From Lachnospiraceae bacterium (lineage in GTDB: Bacteria > Bacillota_A > Clostridia > Lachnospirales > Lachnospiraceae): a stretch of DNA of 46,769 nucleotides. Position 1 is the stretch's first letter. Every line of letters begins with the position of its first letter. Made by a program: the position numbers and the translations under genes. This document shows, piece after piece, positions 25,248 to 32,981 of the stretch. The stretch spans positions 12,264 through 59,032 of the forward strand of contig JAQUUB010000020.1 in the NCBI GenBank assembly GCA_028694115.1, read 5' to 3'. Under the pieces are notes generated by a model, which worked only from the letters and a program-made list of their open reading frames with translations, searched no databases and was not told the origin of the DNA.

Positions 25248-27605
25248 ATGTTTAAAAAGAAAAAAGTTTTGGAGCAGCAGGAGAGTGTTTTGCAGGAAGA
25301 AACAGAAATGGTGGAGAACATTTCTGATTTAGAATCCATAACGCAGGTAAATGAGAAGAAGGGTCTTAAAAATAAAAAAGAAAAGACTTTGAAGTTGGAA
25401 TTTAAGAAGAAAAAAGCAGTTGAAGAAAAGGTTGAAAAAAGGAACTCTAATAGCAAAAAAAGTTTTCAATTCAATATAACAGCAATTAAAAAATCTTCTT
25501 ATGCCTTTTTTAAGAAAATAAATCGTGCAATGGAGAAAATCAATCCAAACGGAAAAGGGATTCAGTTATTTTACAAATTAATTATTGCATTTACGATTCC
25601 GATTATCATGATGGTTATATTGGGAACTGTTTCCTATAGAACAGCCGCAAAGAACTCCATGACAAAGTACGAACAGTCTGCAGGAAGTACAATCACATCG
25701 GTGGCAGAATATTTTTCTTTATTGACATCAGGAGTAGAGACAAACTCCACAGATTTATTAACTTCCGATATCATAAAAGACTACTTTGGACTAAATGCAG
25801 CAAGTTCAGATCAGAATAAAGAGTCTAAATCCTATGAAGCGATGAAGGCTGCTGTTATTAAGATGCAGACAACGACAAAATATATTTGTCAGATACATAC
25901 ATTTGCCGCAGTAGGCAGATCCGTTTCATCGACAACAAAGGATTCTACAAAGATAGTCGCATTTGGCGAAACAGCCTATGATGATTTTCAAAAAGAAGAG
26001 GGTACTCCTTTTGTAGAAGACACTAAGATAAAAAGTTTATGGCTGGGATATCATCCTTATGTTAATACGAGTACAAAGATGACAACTAATGATTTTGGCA
26101 TTAGTTTTATTAAGAAATTTGCAACAGGCAAGGGATTTCTTGTTGTAGATATCAGTGAAGAAAAAATACAGGAAATATTAGAAAAGATTAATTTTGGTAC
26201 AGGTAGTTATGTAGGATTGATCACACAGGATGGTAGAGAAGTGGTGATGCATAAGGAAGAAATCCTACCTGATGATACAAAGGTGTTTGAAGGACAGAAA
26301 TTTTTTACGAATACATTGGAGACAGGCGAAAGCTCTTCGGAATATGTTACCTATGATCATCATAAATACCTATACTTAGCAGCACCAGTCGGTGAAACCA
26401 AAATGGTAATGTGTGCATTAATTCCTGAATCCAGTATTTTAGGTGAAGTAGTAGGACTTAGGAGAACAACTATTATATTTGTTATCATTGCTTCTATTAT
26501 AGCAATTATAATTGGTCTTGGTCTATCCTTCAGCATTCGCCAGACACTTGACAGAATTTCGAAATCTGTAGGTCATGCAGCAGAGGGTGATTTAACAGTT
26601 TCCTTAGGTACAAAACGTCAGGATGAATTTGGAAAAGTTTCCAATAGCATCAGTAAGATGCTTTCGAATATGAGAGACTTACTGGGAGAGGTTAAACTGT
26701 TTGGTGGTAATGTTGGTAATTCAGCAGAGCAGTTGTCAGATACCACAGGTAGAATTCTTTCCTCAATGCAAGAGGTTAATATAGCAATTGGTGGTGTGGA
26801 GTCAGATGTTGTAAAACAGGCACAGGATGCAGAAGTTGGTTACCAAAAGATGGTATCTTTTGGTGAAAAGATCAATGAGATTTCTGAAACAACCGAAACT
26901 ATGGGAGCAATGGCAAAGAGCACGATTGATACCGTAGGAAAAGGCACTACAATGGTTGATGAATTACAAAAAACAGCCAGTATGACGACGGAGATGACTC
27001 AGATTCTTGTAGACAATGTTGCGGATGTAAATGCGCAGAGCAGTAATATTAAAAGCATTATTAATACCATTAACGATATTGCAGAAGAAACAAATCTTTT
27101 GTCTTTGAACGCCAGCATAGAGGCTGCCAGGGCAGGAGAGAGTGGTAGAGGGTTTGCAGTTGTTGCACAGTCAATAGGAAAATTGGCAGAGCAATCAATG
27201 GCAGCAGGAAATCAGATTCGTAAAATTATAGAATCGATTCAGAAAACCACGCAGACAGCTACAGAGTCTGCAATCAGCACAGAGAAGAATGTAAAAGATC
27301 AGACAAATGCATTAGCAGATACCGTTTCTGTATTTAATGAAATTAATGAGAATGTACAAAAGCTAGTGGAACGACTAGAATCTGTTACGGGCAAGATGGA
27401 AGGATTAGTACATGATAAGGATGAAGTCCTAGATGTGATTAAATCCGTATCAGACCTGTCAGATAATGCAAGTGCAGCTACGGTTGAGGTAACCGCAAGT
27501 ATTACGGAGCAGGTTGAATTCTTATCTGCACTAACTAATGACGCGGAGCATTTGAGAAAACAAACTCAGAAATTAGATGATGCTATGAAACAATTTACAA
27601 TTTAA
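25248..27605 (+). CDS. Methyl-accepting chemotaxis protein with Cache-type sensor
   Basis: ATG 25248 has GGGAGG at 25235-25240, so the in-frame ATG at 25233 was not used. The 785-residue receptor has an unusual first about 100 residues, strongly Lys/Glu-rich and cytoplasmic. TM1 follows (about 107-128), then an extracellular Cache-like domain with [15 protein letters not shown] and LGYHPY segments. TM2 (about 407-430), a HAMP domain ([16 protein letters not shown]) and a signalling domain complete it. The hairpin tip is [28 protein letters not shown]. No CheW-binding pentapeptide tail is seen. It may steer flagella or pili, and there are no che genes in the window. Confidence 0.92.
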   Translation: MFKKKKVLEQQESVLQEETEMVENISDLESITQVNEKKGLKNKKEKTLKLEFKKKKAVEEKVEKRNSNSKKSFQFNITAIKKSSYAFFKKINRAMEKINPNGKGIQLFYKLIIAFTIPIIMMVILGTVSYRTAAKNSMTKYEQSAGSTITSVAEYFSLLTSGVETNSTDLLTSDIIKDYFGLNAASSDQNKESKSYEAMKAAVIKMQTTTKYICQIHTFAAVGRSVSSTTKDSTKIVAFGETAYDDFQKEEGTPFVEDTKIKSLWLGYHPYVNTSTKMTTNDFGISFIKKFATGKGFLVVDISEEKIQEILEKINFGTGSYVGLITQDGREVVMHKEEILPDDTKVFEGQKFFTNTLETGESSSEYVTYDHHKYLYLAAPVGETKMVMCALIPESSILGEVVGLRRTTIIFVIIASIIAIIIGLGLSFSIRQTLDRISKSVGHAAEGDLTVSLGTKRQDEFGKVSNSISKMLSNMRDLLGEVKLFGGNVGNSAEQLSDTTGRILSSMQEVNIAIGGVESDVVKQAQDAEVGYQKMVSFGEKINEISETTETMGAMAKSTIDTVGKGTTMVDELQKTASMTTEMTQILVDNVADVNAQSSNIKSIINTINDIAEETNLLSLNASIEAARAGESGRGFAVVAQSIGKLAEQSMAAGNQIRKIIESIQKTTQTATESAISTEKNVKDQTNALADTVSVFNEINENVQKLVERLESVTGKMEGLVHDKDEVLDVIKSVSDLSDNASAATVEVTASITEQVEFLSALTNDAEHLRKQTQKLDDAMKQFTI

Positions 27606-27616
27606 TCGAAACGATG

Positions 27617-27652
27617 ATACCAGTGGCATATTTGTGTTGCTGGTATTTTTTT
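27617..27652 (+). terminator. Rho-independent terminator after chemoreceptor gene
   Basis: ATACCAG pairs with CTGGTAT, extended inward by G-U pairs, followed by seven T residues. Confidence 0.85.
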
Positions 27653-27702
27653 GTATATTTATATATAATTGGATAAAGTGATTAAAAACGGGAATTAATA
27701 AA

Positions 27703-27780
27703 AGCATGAAGTCGCAAGCGCCTTCTTCAAATTAATTATTAGCATATAAAAAAATAATTCAACTAAGCATGCAGATGGGA
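27703..27780. repeat. Degenerate copy of dispersed intergenic repeats
   Basis: This gap holds AAGCATG, then GAAGTCGCAAGCGCCTTCTTC (a decayed relative of 22504-22527), TTAATTATT and finally AGCATGCAGATGGG, which matches 24230-24242. It is a mosaic of the same pieces seen in the other two gaps. Confidence 0.55.
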
Positions 27781-27786
27781 GCAAAA

Positions 27787-28653
27787 TTGAAAAAAAAATC
27801 ATATTTCGAGGGATGGTATCTAAAACATCAAAAAGATGATCATGTTATTTGCTTTATTCCTGCCATAAATATAGATAACAAGGGTAAGAGATCAGGATCT
27901 ATTCAAATAATTACAGAGAACGCAGCTTATCATGTTGATTGCAAGGAAACAAAATTAATTGATGATAATCTTACAGTTATATTTGACGGAAATATATTTT
28001 CTTCAAAAGGAATCGTAGTAGATATCCACACGGAGGAGTTAACGGTTAAAGGAAAAATAAAATATGGGGATTTACAACCATTATCACACGATGCAATGGG
28101 ATGTTTCTCTTACGCACCGTTTATGGAGTGTTGCCATGGAATAGTAAGCTTATGTCACAATTTGATAGGTAGTCTTGTTGTGAATGGTACCGAGATTGAC
28201 TTTACAGATGGTGTTGGATATATAGAAAAGGATAAGGGAATCTCATTTCCTAAAAAATACTTATGGACGCAGTGCAACTATAAAACAACGTGCAACAATT
28301 GTATTGTTGTAGCAGTAGCAGAAATTCCTTTCCTTTTGACAAGATTCCGGGGTACTCTTGCGTTTCTTTATGTAGAAGGGAAAGAATATCGCCTGGCAAC
28401 TTATTTAGGGGCAAGAGTTCGTAAATATACAAGAGAAGAAGTGATTATCACCCAGGGGCAATTAGTACTTCGTATAAAACTTTATTTAGAAAAAAATTTT
28501 AATTACCACAGTTTAAAAGCGCCGATATCTGGAGCCATGATAAGAGATATAAAAGAATGGCCTCAGTGTAAAGTAAGATACACTTTATATCAAAATAAAG
28601 ACAAAATAATTGATGTCAGAAATTTATTTGCACTTGCAGAATGGGTAGATTAA
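27787..28653 (+). CDS. Tocopherol cyclase-like family protein
   Basis: About 288 residues from TTG 27787, with GGGAG at 27777-27781 close upstream. The in-frame ATG 27769 lies inside a dispersed repeat and would add six residues. The opening KKKSYFEGWYLKHQ is the hallmark of bacterial proteins annotated as tocopherol cyclase-like, where the FEGWY motif is conserved. The middle has DAMGCFSYAPFMECCHGIVSL and the C-terminal half shows beta-rich lipocalin-like sequence. The true substrate in bacteria without tocopherol is not known; a lipid or hydrophobic ligand is a guess. It is monocistronic and lies just upstream of the split spoIIID. Confidence 0.8.
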   Translation: MKKKSYFEGWYLKHQKDDHVICFIPAINIDNKGKRSGSIQIITENAAYHVDCKETKLIDDNLTVIFDGNIFSSKGIVVDIHTEELTVKGKIKYGDLQPLSHDAMGCFSYAPFMECCHGIVSLCHNLIGSLVVNGTEIDFTDGVGYIEKDKGISFPKKYLWTQCNYKTTCNNCIVVAVAEIPFLLTRFRGTLAFLYVEGKEYRLATYLGARVRKYTREEVIITQGQLVLRIKLYLEKNFNYHSLKAPISGAMIRDIKEWPQCKVRYTLYQNKDKIIDVRNLFALAEWVD

Positions 28654-28670
28654 AATAGAATGTCATACAA

Positions 28671-28720
28671 CCCCTTGTAAATTCATATGATGTAAAAATA
28701 CATGAATTACAGGGGGATTT
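28671..28720 (+). terminator. Hairpin between the tocopherol-cyclase-like gene and spoIIID
   Basis: CCCCTTGTAAATTCAT pairs with ATGAATTACAGGGG (one bulge), then ATTTTTATTT. It works as a terminator for the gene before. Its right arm contains the GGGGG that is also the only ribosome binding site for the TTG start of spoIIID, so it could hide that site in a read-through transcript. Confidence 0.7.
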
Positions 28721-28724
28721 TTAT

Positions 28725-28913
28725 TTGAAAGGATATAATCTGCAGAAAAAACTGCAAATAGAGGAGAGAGCGATTGAAGTAGCTACATATATTGTAGAGA
28801 ACAATGCCACCGTGCGCCAGACAGCTGGAAAATTTGGAATAAGCAAAAGCACCGTACATATGGATGTAACGAAATGGAGAGTTTGTAAGAATAATATATT
28901 ATCTACTGATTGA
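28725..28913 (+). CDS. spoIIID: SpoIIID, N-terminal half; gene interrupted by a serine-recombinase element
   Basis: The 62-residue frame starts at TTG 28725. It matches SpoIIID, the mother-cell DNA-binding regulator that works after SigmaE, through IEERAIEVATYIVENNATV and RQTAGKFGISKSTVH. The real gene part is 45 codons, to CAT 28859. After that the sequence (MDVTKWRVCKNNILSTD) belongs to the inserted element and does not resemble the SpoIIID C-terminus. The missing half (KDVTERLSIINPSLARDARK and onward) lies at 34548-34688. The break falls inside the recognition helix of the helix-turn-helix, so neither half should work alone. The N-terminus is slightly longer than usual (about eight extra residues before IEER) if TTG is the true start. 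Confidence 0.88.
   Translation: MKGYNLQKKLQIEERAIEVATYIVENNATVRQTAGKFGISKSTVHMDVTKWRVCKNNILSTD
28851..28870 (+). repeat. Left junction repeat (attL) of the spoIIID element
   Basis: ACCGTACATATGGATGTAAC here and ACCATACATAAAGATGTAAC at 34539-34558 agree at 17 of 20 positions without gaps. The likely crossover lies in the shared TACAT (28855-28859), because joining there restores the canonical HKDVTERL of SpoIIID. Confidence 0.85.
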
Positions 28914-28944
28914 CGAATTTATGAAAAAGAGATAATATATTATC
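28890..28944. promoter_or_regulatory. Twin palindromic operators and promoter of hipBA
   Basis: The perfect 14-bp palindrome GATAATATATTATC lies at 28931-28944, and its 12-bp core ATAATATATTAT recurs at 28891-28902, 41 bp upstream. A TTGACG box at 28910-28915 with a TAATAT at 28933-28938 (17-bp spacing) makes a promoter whose -10 lies inside the second palindrome. The arrangement suits autorepression by the HipB-like protein. Confidence 0.65.
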
Positions 28945-28945
28945 T

Positions 28946-29233
28946 ATGAACAAATACTATTTAAATCGAAAAACACCAAAAGAAATTGACAAAATAATTG
29001 CTGGGCGAATCAAAGATATTCGTAAAAGACGAAAGCTATCACAGGTAAAATTAAGTGAGAAGGCAGGAGTAAGCTTAGGATCTGTGAAAAGATTTGAAAC
29101 CAGCGGTGAAATATCGTTAATTTCATTAACTAAACTGGCTATGGCACTTGACATAGAAAACAGTATGGAATCTTTATTTGAAGATATTCCCTTCCAATCA
29201 ATTGAGGAGGTAATTAATGGACAAAGTCAATAA
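28946..29233 (+). CDS. hipB: HipB-like antitoxin, XRE-family helix-turn-helix protein
   Basis: This 95-residue protein has a Cro/CI-type HTH (about 25-80: IKDIRKRRKLSQVKLSEKAGVSLGSVKRFETSG, then SLISLTKLAMALDI). It overlaps the HipA gene by 17 bases, the usual antitoxin-toxin arrangement. HipB proteins bind their own operator and hold HipA inactive. The ATG lies only about seven bases after the predicted -10 box and has no ribosome binding site, which suggests a leaderless transcript. A palindrome ends at 28944, directly before the start. Confidence 0.85.
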   Translation: MNKYYLNRKTPKEIDKIIAGRIKDIRKRRKLSQVKLSEKAGVSLGSVKRFETSGEISLISLTKLAMALDIENSMESLFEDIPFQSIEEVINGQSQ

Positions 29234-30344
29234 ACTAAAAGTATTATACGAAGGCAGAACGGTTGGAACGATGGCTCTTTATAAAAATCTTTTGGCTGCA
29301 TTTGAATATAGTAAAGAATGGATTGCAGATGGATTTTCTATTAGTCCGCTATCGTTACCTTTAGAACAGAAAGTATTTATGCCAAAAGCAGATCCATTTG
29401 ATGGATTATTTGGTGTATTTGCAGATAGTCTTCCAGATGGCTGGGGAAGATTGTTAGTGGATAGACTTATGTTAAAAAAAAAGATAAATCCACTTGAAAT
29501 CGGCAATCTGAATCGTTTAGCAATTGTAGCAAACTCGGGAATGGGTGCATTGACCTATGAACCAGAGTATCACTTTGAATTACCAATACCAGATATTGAA
29601 TTGGATAGGATAGCCAAAGAATGTGCAGTTATTCTTAAAACGGTTGATTCAGATAATCTGGATGAGTTGTTTCGTCTGGGAGGTTCTTCAGGAGGTGCAA
29701 GGCCCAAAATATTGACCAATATAAATGGGGAAGAATGGATTATAAAATTTGCATCTTCACAGGATGATAGTAATATTGGAGAACAGGAATATAAATATTC
29801 ATTATGTGCCAGAGAATGTGGAATCAAAATGGAAGAAACTAAGCTGTTTCCGTCAAAAATATGTGCAGGATATTTTGGAACCAGGCGATTTGACAGAATG
29901 CAATATAAAGACAAAACGGTTAAAAAAAATCACATGATTTCTGTAAGTGGACTTCTTGAAACATCTCATCGAATTCCTAATCTGGATTACAATATTCTCA
30001 TGAAATTAACCATGGAAATGACCAGGGATTATACGCAAATAGAAGAACTGTATCGACGCATGTGCTTTAATGTATACGCGCATAATAGAGATGATCATTC
30101 AAAGAATTTCTCCTATCTGTATGATGAGAGTAGTGAGTTATGGAGACTTTCTCCGGCATATGATTTGACTTATAGCTCGTCTATAGGAGGAGAGCATGCA
30201 ACGACAATCAATGGAAACGGAGTAGATCCTGGGATTAAGGATTTGCTTGCAGTAGCAGATTGTGTTGGGATGAATAGAAGTAAGGCAAAAGAAATTGCAC
30301 AGATGGTTGAGGTATGCGTGGAGAAATTTAAAATTAGATATTAA
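29217..30344 (+). CDS. hipA: HipA-like serine/threonine kinase toxin
   Basis: This 375-residue protein has the HipA N-terminal domain (VLYEGRTVGTMALYKN, PLSLPLEQ, FGVFADSLPDGWGRLLVDR) and the kinase C-terminal domain. Nucleotide-binding and catalytic features are GGSSGGARPKIL, YAHNRDDHSKNFSYL (catalytic Asp and Asn) and LSPAYDLTYS. Known HipA kinases phosphorylate aminoacyl-tRNA synthetases such as GltX and cause dormancy. The start has GAGGAGG at 29204-29210, six bases upstream. Inside the spoIIID element the pair could act as an addiction module that punishes loss of the element. That role is inference. Confidence 0.93.
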   Translation: MDKVNKLKVLYEGRTVGTMALYKNLLAAFEYSKEWIADGFSISPLSLPLEQKVFMPKADPFDGLFGVFADSLPDGWGRLLVDRLMLKKKINPLEIGNLNRLAIVANSGMGALTYEPEYHFELPIPDIELDRIAKECAVILKTVDSDNLDELFRLGGSSGGARPKILTNINGEEWIIKFASSQDDSNIGEQEYKYSLCARECGIKMEETKLFPSKICAGYFGTRRFDRMQYKDKTVKKNHMISVSGLLETSHRIPNLDYNILMKLTMEMTRDYTQIEELYRRMCFNVYAHNRDDHSKNFSYLYDESSELWRLSPAYDLTYSSSIGGEHATTINGNGVDPGIKDLLAVADCVGMNRSKAKEIAQMVEVCVEKFKIRY

Positions 30345-30408
30345 AGAGAAGATTCATCATATTTGAAAAGACGAATGCATAAGCTGAAAAAAAGGACAAG
30401 GGAGGTGA

Positions 30409-30430
30409 GGTCAAGGGGAGGGCCTTGACC
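30409..30430 (+). other. Perfect hairpin presenting GGAGGG in its loop
   Basis: GGTCAAGG and CCTTGACC form a perfect 8-bp stem around the loop GGAGGG, a Shine-Dalgarno-like string. It lies 14 bases before the TTG start of the small ORF at 30437 and has no T tract. Confidence 0.55.
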
Positions 30431-30436
30431 TAAGAT

Positions 30437-30616
30437 TTGGGGGAAAAACAAAAACGAAACTATGTATTTCATAACCCGAATACACCGGAAGAAACAGAAA
30501 AATTTCTTGTCAAATGGCTGGTTGAAATCAACTTGCCAAAGGTAGAGAGAATGATGAGTGAACAAGCATTAAAGAATGAGAAGTGGGAGGAAAAAGTACT
30601 GGTTTTAGAGATTTGA
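30437..30616 (+). CDS. Small protein of recombinase-linked type, unknown function
   Basis: A 59-residue frame starts at TTG 30437, directly after an in-frame stop, and runs to TGA 30614. Its core is YVFHNPNTPEETEKFLVKWL, then EINLPKVERMM. Short proteins with an N-P-x-x-P-E-x-T pattern and a following KVER helix are, as I recall, common beside large serine recombinases in Clostridia elements. The non-ATG start and absence of a good binding site leave open that it is a 5'-truncated relic. Codon use looks like real coding sequence. Confidence 0.6.
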   Translation: MGEKQKRNYVFHNPNTPEETEKFLVKWLVEINLPKVERMMSEQALKNEKWEEKVLVLEI

Positions 30617-30711
30617 GAAACAAGGCAAGAATTCAGAAGTTTTAAATATATCTCTTTTCTATAATAGAATTCTGGCACTTTGAAGTGTCGTTTGAAAGGA
30701 AAGGAGACCTT

Positions 30712-32967
30712 ATGTCGCATCAAGATAAAATTATAATCAGAGGATTGACACAGAACAATTTAAAGAATATTTCATTGGAGATTCCAAAGGAAAAGATTGT
30801 GGTATTTACTGGAGTTTCAGGGTCTGGTAAATCCAGCATAGTATTTGACACAATTGCAGCCGAAAGTGGACGGCAGATGAATGAGACCTATCCCGCTTTT
30901 ATCCGTGGAAGACTACCCAAATACGAGAAGCCGAAATGCGATTTGATTCAGAATTTGTCATCATCTGTTATTGTTGATCAAAGTCGTCTTGGAGGGAATG
31001 CACGTTCAACCGTAGGAACAATTACCGATTTATATTCGATGATGCGCGTACTTTTTTCACGTATTGGAACCCCTCATGTTGGCACAGCATCCTGTTTTTC
31101 TTTCAATGATCCAGCGGGAATGTGTCCGGAATGTTCTGGACTTGGGAAAGTGACCAAGCTCAATATGGATGTAGTCTTACTGGAAGAGGAAAGTCTAAAT
31201 AGCGGTATGATTGATCTGACTATGTTTCAGCCAGGTCACTGGTTTTGGAAACAGTATGCAGAGTCAGGACTATTCAATTTAGATAAAAAGTGGAAAGATT
31301 ACTTGGAACAGGAAAGAAATCTTCTGCTTTATGGCGCCTATGAAAAAGGTGGAGAACAGGTTGACAAGCATGTGGAAGGTATATATAACCAACTAAACAG
31401 ACTCTTGTTGAAACGAGATCATTCGGATTCTAGTGGAACCCTGCAAAAACGTTTGGAAGCGCTTATCGTACAGAAGGAATGCCCCTCTTGTCATGGGAGT
31501 CGCTTAAATGAAGCAGCACTTTCCAGCAAAATCAATGGATATTCGATCGATAAGCTATGTGAAATGGAGTTTTCAAAGCTTCGAGATATTCTACAGACTT
31601 TTACAGATAAAAGAGGACAGACCATTGTACAGTCCTTGATATCATCTCTTAGCCGGATGATTGAAATTGGACTTCCATACCTTAGTATGAATCGGGAATC
31701 AGAATCTCTGTCTGGTGGTGAAGCACAGCGGCTTAAGCTGGTGCGTTACATGGGAAGCTCTCTAACTGGTATGATTTATATTTTTGATGAACCGAGTACC
31801 GGGATGCATCCAAGGGATGTTTATCGTATGACAACCTTGCTCAGGGATTTACGAGATAAAGGAAATACGGTATTAGTGGTAGAGCATGATAAGGATGTGA
31901 TTGGCATTGCAGATGAGGTGATTGATGTCGGTCCCCTGGCTGGAAAAAATGGCGGACAGATTTTATTTCAGGGAAGTTATGAAAACTTACTCATTTCTGG
32001 TACAAAAACTGGTAATGCAATGAAAGATATTATTCCGATTAAGAAAAAACCACGTAAACCAGTAGAATTTCTGCCAATCCGAGATGCGAACCTTCATAAT
32101 CTCAAAAGTATATCCGTAGATATTCCACTTCATGTGTTGACGGTAGTGACGGGTGTAGCAGGCTCTGGAAAAAGTACTTTAATACGTGATGTATTTGCAG
32201 AACAGTATAAAGATTTGGTTGTACTCGTAGACCAGTCTCCAATCACGGCTACCGGACGTTCTACCCCTGCAACCTACTTAGGTTTCTTTGATGAAATTCG
32301 TAAGATTCTGGCGAAAGAATGTGGAGCAGATGCTTCTCTTTTTTCTTTTAACAGTAAGGGAGCCTGCCCAGTATGTGCTGGAAAAGGAGTGGTGGTAACG
32401 GAGCTTGTTTTTATGGATCCAGTTGTTACGGTATGTGAGGCCTGTGAAGGGAAGCGGTATAGTGAGGAAGCCTTGTCTTATCGCTATCAGGGGAAAAACA
32501 TCGTAGAAATATTAGAAATGTCAGTGGAGGATGCACTTGAGTTTTTTAAAGATAACCGTAAGATATGTAAGATCTTAGAAGCTATGATAGAGGTGGGATT
32601 ATCTTATTTGTCCTTGGGACAACCCCTTTCTACCTTGTCTGGTGGGGAACGTCAAAGGGTAAAGCTTGCTAAAAATTTATATAAAAAAGGGAACATCTAC
32701 GTTCTGGATGAGCCCACTACTGGTTTACACGCTTCGGATGTGGAAAACATCATGACGTTACTGGATAGTCTGGTAAAGCGTGGGAATACAGTGATTGTCA
32801 TTGAACATAATCTGGATGTGATGAAGCAGGCTGATTATCTGATTGATATTGGGCCGGACGGTGGTAGCGCAGGTGGAGAAATCATGTTTCAAGGTACTCC
32901 ACAGGAAATGGTAGACATGTCTGATGCGATTACATCCAGGTATCTTAGAAATTCATTGATTCGTTAG
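30712..32967 (+). CDS. Short UvrA-like ABC-type ATPase
   Basis: The 751-residue product starts at ATG 30712 with AAGGAG at 30701-30706; the in-frame GTG at 30685 was rejected for lack of a site. It carries two ABC ATPase modules: Walker A GVSGSGKSS and GVAGSGKST, signatures LSGGEAQRLKLVRYM and LSGGERQRVKLAKNLY, and Walker B IYIFDEPSTGMHP and IYVLDEPTTGLH. Zinc-type Cys pairs are CPECSGLG, CPSCHGSR, CPVCAGKG and CEACEGKR. It is about 190 residues shorter than full UvrA (about 940) and most resembles UvrA2-type proteins linked to drug or DNA-adduct tolerance. It lies 14 bases upstream of the recombinase and is probably co-transcribed. Housekeeping uvrA is unlikely given the size and context. 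Confidence 0.88.
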   Translation: MSHQDKIIIRGLTQNNLKNISLEIPKEKIVVFTGVSGSGKSSIVFDTIAAESGRQMNETYPAFIRGRLPKYEKPKCDLIQNLSSSVIVDQSRLGGNARSTVGTITDLYSMMRVLFSRIGTPHVGTASCFSFNDPAGMCPECSGLGKVTKLNMDVVLLEEESLNSGMIDLTMFQPGHWFWKQYAESGLFNLDKKWKDYLEQERNLLLYGAYEKGGEQVDKHVEGIYNQLNRLLLKRDHSDSSGTLQKRLEALIVQKECPSCHGSRLNEAALSSKINGYSIDKLCEMEFSKLRDILQTFTDKRGQTIVQSLISSLSRMIEIGLPYLSMNRESESLSGGEAQRLKLVRYMGSSLTGMIYIFDEPSTGMHPRDVYRMTTLLRDLRDKGNTVLVVEHDKDVIGIADEVIDVGPLAGKNGGQILFQGSYENLLISGTKTGNAMKDIIPIKKKPRKPVEFLPIRDANLHNLKSISVDIPLHVLTVVTGVAGSGKSTLIRDVFAEQYKDLVVLVDQSPITATGRSTPATYLGFFDEIRKILAKECGADASLFSFNSKGACPVCAGKGVVVTELVFMDPVVTVCEACEGKRYSEEALSYRYQGKNIVEILEMSVEDALEFFKDNRKICKILEAMIEVGLSYLSLGQPLSTLSGGERQRVKLAKNLYKKGNIYVLDEPTTGLHASDVENIMTLLDSLVKRGNTVIVIEHNLDVMKQADYLIDIGPDGGSAGGEIMFQGTPQEMVDMSDAITSRYLRNSLIR

Positions 32968-32981
32968 AAAGGGTCCACCAC

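Noticed and set aside
28650..28724. A SigmaE promoter before spoIIID
   Set aside because: CATACAAC (28664) and TCATATG (28683) look partly like SigmaE boxes, but no pair has the right spacing. Not strong enough to list.
28725..28913. The 62-residue frame as a complete short SpoIIID paralogue
   Set aside because: The match stops abruptly in the recognition helix and the exact missing half exists at 34548-34688 beside a recombinase gene and a repeat.
30712..32967. Housekeeping uvrA
   Set aside because: The protein is about 190 residues too short, has no uvrB neighbour and sits inside a mobile element.
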